From contig OZ176050.1 of NCBI GenBank assembly GCA_964247055.1, positions 6,448,001 to 6,512,000 on the forward strand: a DNA stretch of 64,000 nt, written 5' to 3'. The translations under genes and the position numbers were made by a program. Positions 60,430 through 64,000 of this stretch are shown in pieces (the first letter of the stretch is position 1; the number at the start of each line of letters is the position of its first letter). Origin of the DNA: Paragordius varius (taxonomy: Eukaryota > Nematomorpha). The notes beneath the pieces were generated by a model, which worked only from the letters and a program-made list of their open reading frames with translations, did not search any database and had not been told where the DNA came from.

Positions 60430-63400
60430 ATGAACCTTAAGCCTGTAGTCTTATGTGGCCCTTCTGGCGTTGGGAAAAGCACATTTATAAAAAAATTACT
60501 TAGCGATTATCCAGATAAATTTGAACTTAGCATATCTCGTAATTTAAATTAATATTTTTTTATGATTTTATAAAATTATTTTTTCTTATTTACCATAATA
60601 AAAATTGTTTTTATTTGCCTATTGTATAAGCGAGTTAAAATAATAAAGAAAAAATGTCTGCGAACAAGTTTGAGATAGGGATTTTTTAATAATTTTATAT
60701 TTTTTTAAAAAAAATTTTTTAGTCACGGTTATGAACTTAATTTATTTATTAATAGCAAATTTGTCTTTAGATTATAAACATAGTTTGATATATATTTTAG
60801 ATACCACACGTAAGCCCAGAAATGGAGAAACCAATGGCAAAGGTATTTTTGCATATAATTATATTGAAAGAATACTATTTTGTTTTACGAGAAGATATGG
60901 AAAAATCGATAGCTAACGGTGAATTTATTGAACATGCAGTTTTTTCAGGCAATATGTATGGTACGAGGTAAATAAAATAGCGTTATATAAATTCTTTTAC
61001 ACGTAATTCATTATATTGCATAAAATATGTGGATTATAATAGCATCCCAATTATTTTTATAGTGCCAAAAATATGCTTTATGGATTTTTTGTTTTTTACA
61101 ATTAATTTATATATATCCTGGCGGATGATTATAATTATAATAATTTACTTTCGTAAAAGCAATTTATAATTTTAAAATTTTAATCCATTACTTGAGAAAT
61201 TATATTAAAAATTAGTAAAGTTATTTAATATGAGTCAATTTTCAACAGTTATTTATGATAATTTTTTTTATAAAATATTTATATGGAGTTTTGGAATGTA
61301 ACAGTTTTTGGTTTTCTTTATTGTATATTTATAGTAGGGTTATTTTATATAATTTTACGATTTCCATGGTCCCTCGGGATAAATAAAGAGTTTTTACTAT
61401 GTTTTAAAGCACAGAATATGAAATATTTCAAATAAATAACATTTTTATGTTTACGAAATTTTAGAAAATTTATGAATTTAAATAATAAATAACCTTTCTT
61501 CATATTAAGGTAGTACTTATATTATATGATATTTATTACAACCTAATGTTTTTCTTTTTATTGAAAAATCGTTGTCACATATTTTGAGTATAAATTAATT
61601 GGGTTAAAGATAAGATGCTATCCATAGATCTTGGCAAATATTTATTATTGTGGCGGCAACTCGCTACTTGTTATAATTAGGAAAAATTGACTAAAATATA
61701 TATATATGTTATGATTTAGCAAAAAAGCCATACTTGATATACAGAAGAAGGGAAAAATATGTGTTTTGGATATCGATGTTCAAGGGGTTAAACAATTAAA
61801 GCAATTGAATGATCCCAATTTTCAACCCATTTACATATTTATAGCACCACCGAGTATGGACACATTGGTAATCAAAGTTACTTTTTCCGCAAAAAAACAA
61901 ATAACATAAGATAATTGTGGGACTAATTTGATTTTTGTTAACATCAATTGTAAATATACATATAAATGTAATAAGTTTTTTACATTTTTGGTTTGATTTT
62001 TAAGCCAACATTCATTAGGCTTGAATATGACATATGACTATCGTTTACATTATGCCTCTGTTATGTTGAGATATATTTATATTTCATTATGTGTTAGTGG
62101 AATTTAAACTGTTTAAAACGCATATGATGCTATTTATTATCCCATCACTCAAATAATTATGTTTATTGCCTATTTCAATGCATGTGGAAGGGTCGTAGGC
62201 TGTGAATATCTGGTTTGTCAGATACTGTGTGACAAGATTCGTTGATTCTATTTACTTTTTAACTTTTTGTCTATTAGGGGCCACTTTTTGTCCACCGACT
62301 ATTGGCATTTATTAAATGAGTTTTGTTTAGAGAACATTCATATTTTAAGCTATTAATTATCGGTGGCCTAAGGACTTTTGGTATTTTTTAAGATGCAAAA
62401 CTATAAAAAAGCGAAAATTTAACGAATTTATGATGTGTGTTTTGCTATTTTATATTAGTGTCATATCGTCGATCACATATGCCTGATTTTTTGTGACTCC
62501 AATAGACGATTTCATTTAGTATAAGTAACGTTTTGGTCTTGTTAAGGCTCCATTCCTTGTATTAATTATCTTCATTATGGTACTGATACTCTTTAAAACA
62601 AGATTTTCGCGTCGATAACGTTATGGTAAAACAAATCAATTTAATTAACGAATTGTAAAATCGCTGCCATTACAAGTTAAATTAGTAACATTTTTAAATA
62701 ACATTATTTAATTATGGTACCTATGCAAATTTATAAATATCTTATATTATAAAATATATACTTTTATGTTAAATTAAGATTTGAACAAAAAGTCATCATA
62801 AAAATTACCTTATTTTATGGGTGGTCTAATTTGTCGACAAACAATGTTATTTAATAAATAATATTTAAGTTCAGTTAGTATTGGCTAAAATCCGATATAA
62901 ATTGATTTCGTAAGATGGGTTATTATCACTAAATTTGTTACAAGCCCACAGAGGAACGTGAACGATGTTTTACAAATAATTCATAAATATATAATTTGAA
63001 AACATAAAGTTTGTTTTGTAATTCAAATAGAAAGAAAGATTAGTATGTCGAAAAACGGATTCTTCAGATGCTATCAAACGCCGCTTAGAAACAGCTTATA
63101 ATGAAATCGAATATGGTATTATTTATTAATTTCAGTCTTTTACTACTTTTCAAAATTATTATATATTATGGTTTGGCTTCCATTGCATTTATTGTTTGTG
63201 AAATTTGGTTGGTAATTATAATTTATTTCGTTTTTTCTCAAAAAGCTACAATCCCTTTTCTATATTATTAATTCTTTACTTATTGTATTATTTAAATGAA
63301 AACTAATTCGTTATAAAATTTATATTTTTGATATTTAGCCAAAACAAAAGGAAATTTCGATTACATTATTACGAATGATGATTTTGATCGGGCATATTCC

Positions 63401-63618
63401 CAATTTTTGAGCATAATCAAACCAGTATATATCTATTTTTTTAATTATTTAATTATTTATATGACAATTTTATATTTTCGTAAATATTAAATAATTGAAT
63501 GTTTTAAAAGAAAAATTTGGGGAGAATTTTTTTTCACTAATGAGGTTAAATTTTATAATTGCCCACTAACAAAATTTAAATAAATAAAACAACTTTTTTT
63601 GCCATGCAGATCCTCTAA
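60430..63618 (+). CDS. GUK1: Guanylate kinase, seven exons
   Basis: Phosphorylates GMP to GDP with ATP; cytosolic, monomeric, essential for guanine nucleotide supply. Exons: 60430-60538, 60801-60842, 60871-60967, 61720-61867, 63031-63115, 63339-63424, 63610-63618, giving 191 residues (human enzyme 197). Visible features are the P-loop GPSGVGKST (residues 10-18), the GMP-binding segment [42 protein letters not shown], a lid segment with RRLETAY, and [14 protein letters not shown]. Intron 2 is 28 bases. The end is uncertain. If the donor at 63425 is not used, exon 6 reads on to a stop at 63490, giving 210 residues with a hydrophobic tail. The spliced end (ATC CTC TAA after a strong pyrimidine tract and CAG) fits the family better. 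Confidence 0.93.
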
Positions 63619-64000
63619 ACAAACATAATACACACATCTTGTACAAAAGCAGAATACTCACATTTGATATATGGTTTTTAGACATTATTCCATAACGCAC
63701 CGAATTCTCACAAATTTTATATGTGTAGTTTTTTTTATTAGCTAATAATTATTGTGCCAATCATAAATTATTCAAATAAATATGGAATAATACCAAGTAT
63801 AAGTAGAGATTTTTGATGAATGTATGTGTGCATAAATAAATAAATTGTCATACTATTGAGCAAATTCGCTAGCTATCTGCTAAATAAAAATAAAATTGGC
63901 TATTATTACATAAAATATATTATGGAATTAATTAAAAATGAGAGATAAAAAAACATAACGTATTTATTAAAAATGGCTTCATGTAGCATCATTGTGGTCA
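63619..64000. other. 3' flank of guanylate kinase, nothing recognised
   Basis: AT-rich sequence with no sustained frame. Probably the 3' UTR and intergenic DNA. Confidence 0.5.

Overview
The window is very AT-rich nuclear DNA from an animal. It carries intron-containing genes with standard GT-AG splicing and the standard genetic code. The gene set is metazoan: a ZYG11/ZER1-type CUL2 substrate receptor, an ataxin-2 homologue, a rhodopsin-class-like GPCR, an EGF-repeat membrane protein, a class II fumarase and a guanylate kinase. Two traits stand out. First, several introns are only 22 to 36 bases long, next to ordinary introns swollen by transposons. Second, asparagine, serine and threonine-rich filler expands the ataxin-2 and ZYG11 homologues. 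Ultra-short introns are known from dicyemids, flatworms and some other reduced lineages, but the sequence alone does not fix the species. All exon models were built by eye from open frames, GT-AG sites and matching splice phases. Layout: 1-4.3 kb is a nested transposon, a 2.2 kb hAT element with an exact 8-bp target duplication inserted in one arm of an older long-inverted-repeat element. 4.4-6.5 kb is a two-exon GPCR on the minus strand. 6.5-12.3 kb is mostly empty sequence with MITEs, a foldback element, a duplicated small reading frame and one weak gene candidate. 12.3-18.7 kb holds a 76-codon gene and the ten-exon fumarase gene, transcribed divergently from a 61-bp spacer. 19.1-29.3 kb is the ten-exon ataxin-2 gene on the minus strand, with MITEs in its introns. 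29.3-33 kb is transposon debris. 33-39 kb is an EGF/transmembrane gene with a Penelope-like foldback in an intron. 39-41.5 kb is intergenic, with a second copy of a TIR element and a short unexplained reading frame. 41.5-54.5 kb is the 19-exon ZYG11-like gene (1662 codons) with a 2.4 kb LINE inserted antisense in intron 4. 56-58 kb is a broken Ty3/gypsy-like fossil in head-to-head arrangement. 59.8-63.6 kb holds an AT-hook protein gene and the guanylate kinase gene, divergent from a 74-bp spacer. Functionally these are housekeeping genes (TCA cycle, GMP phosphorylation, RNA-granule and translation control, ubiquitin-mediated turnover) and two surface proteins. No pathway cluster is apparent. 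No tRNA, rRNA, CRISPR array or operon was seen.
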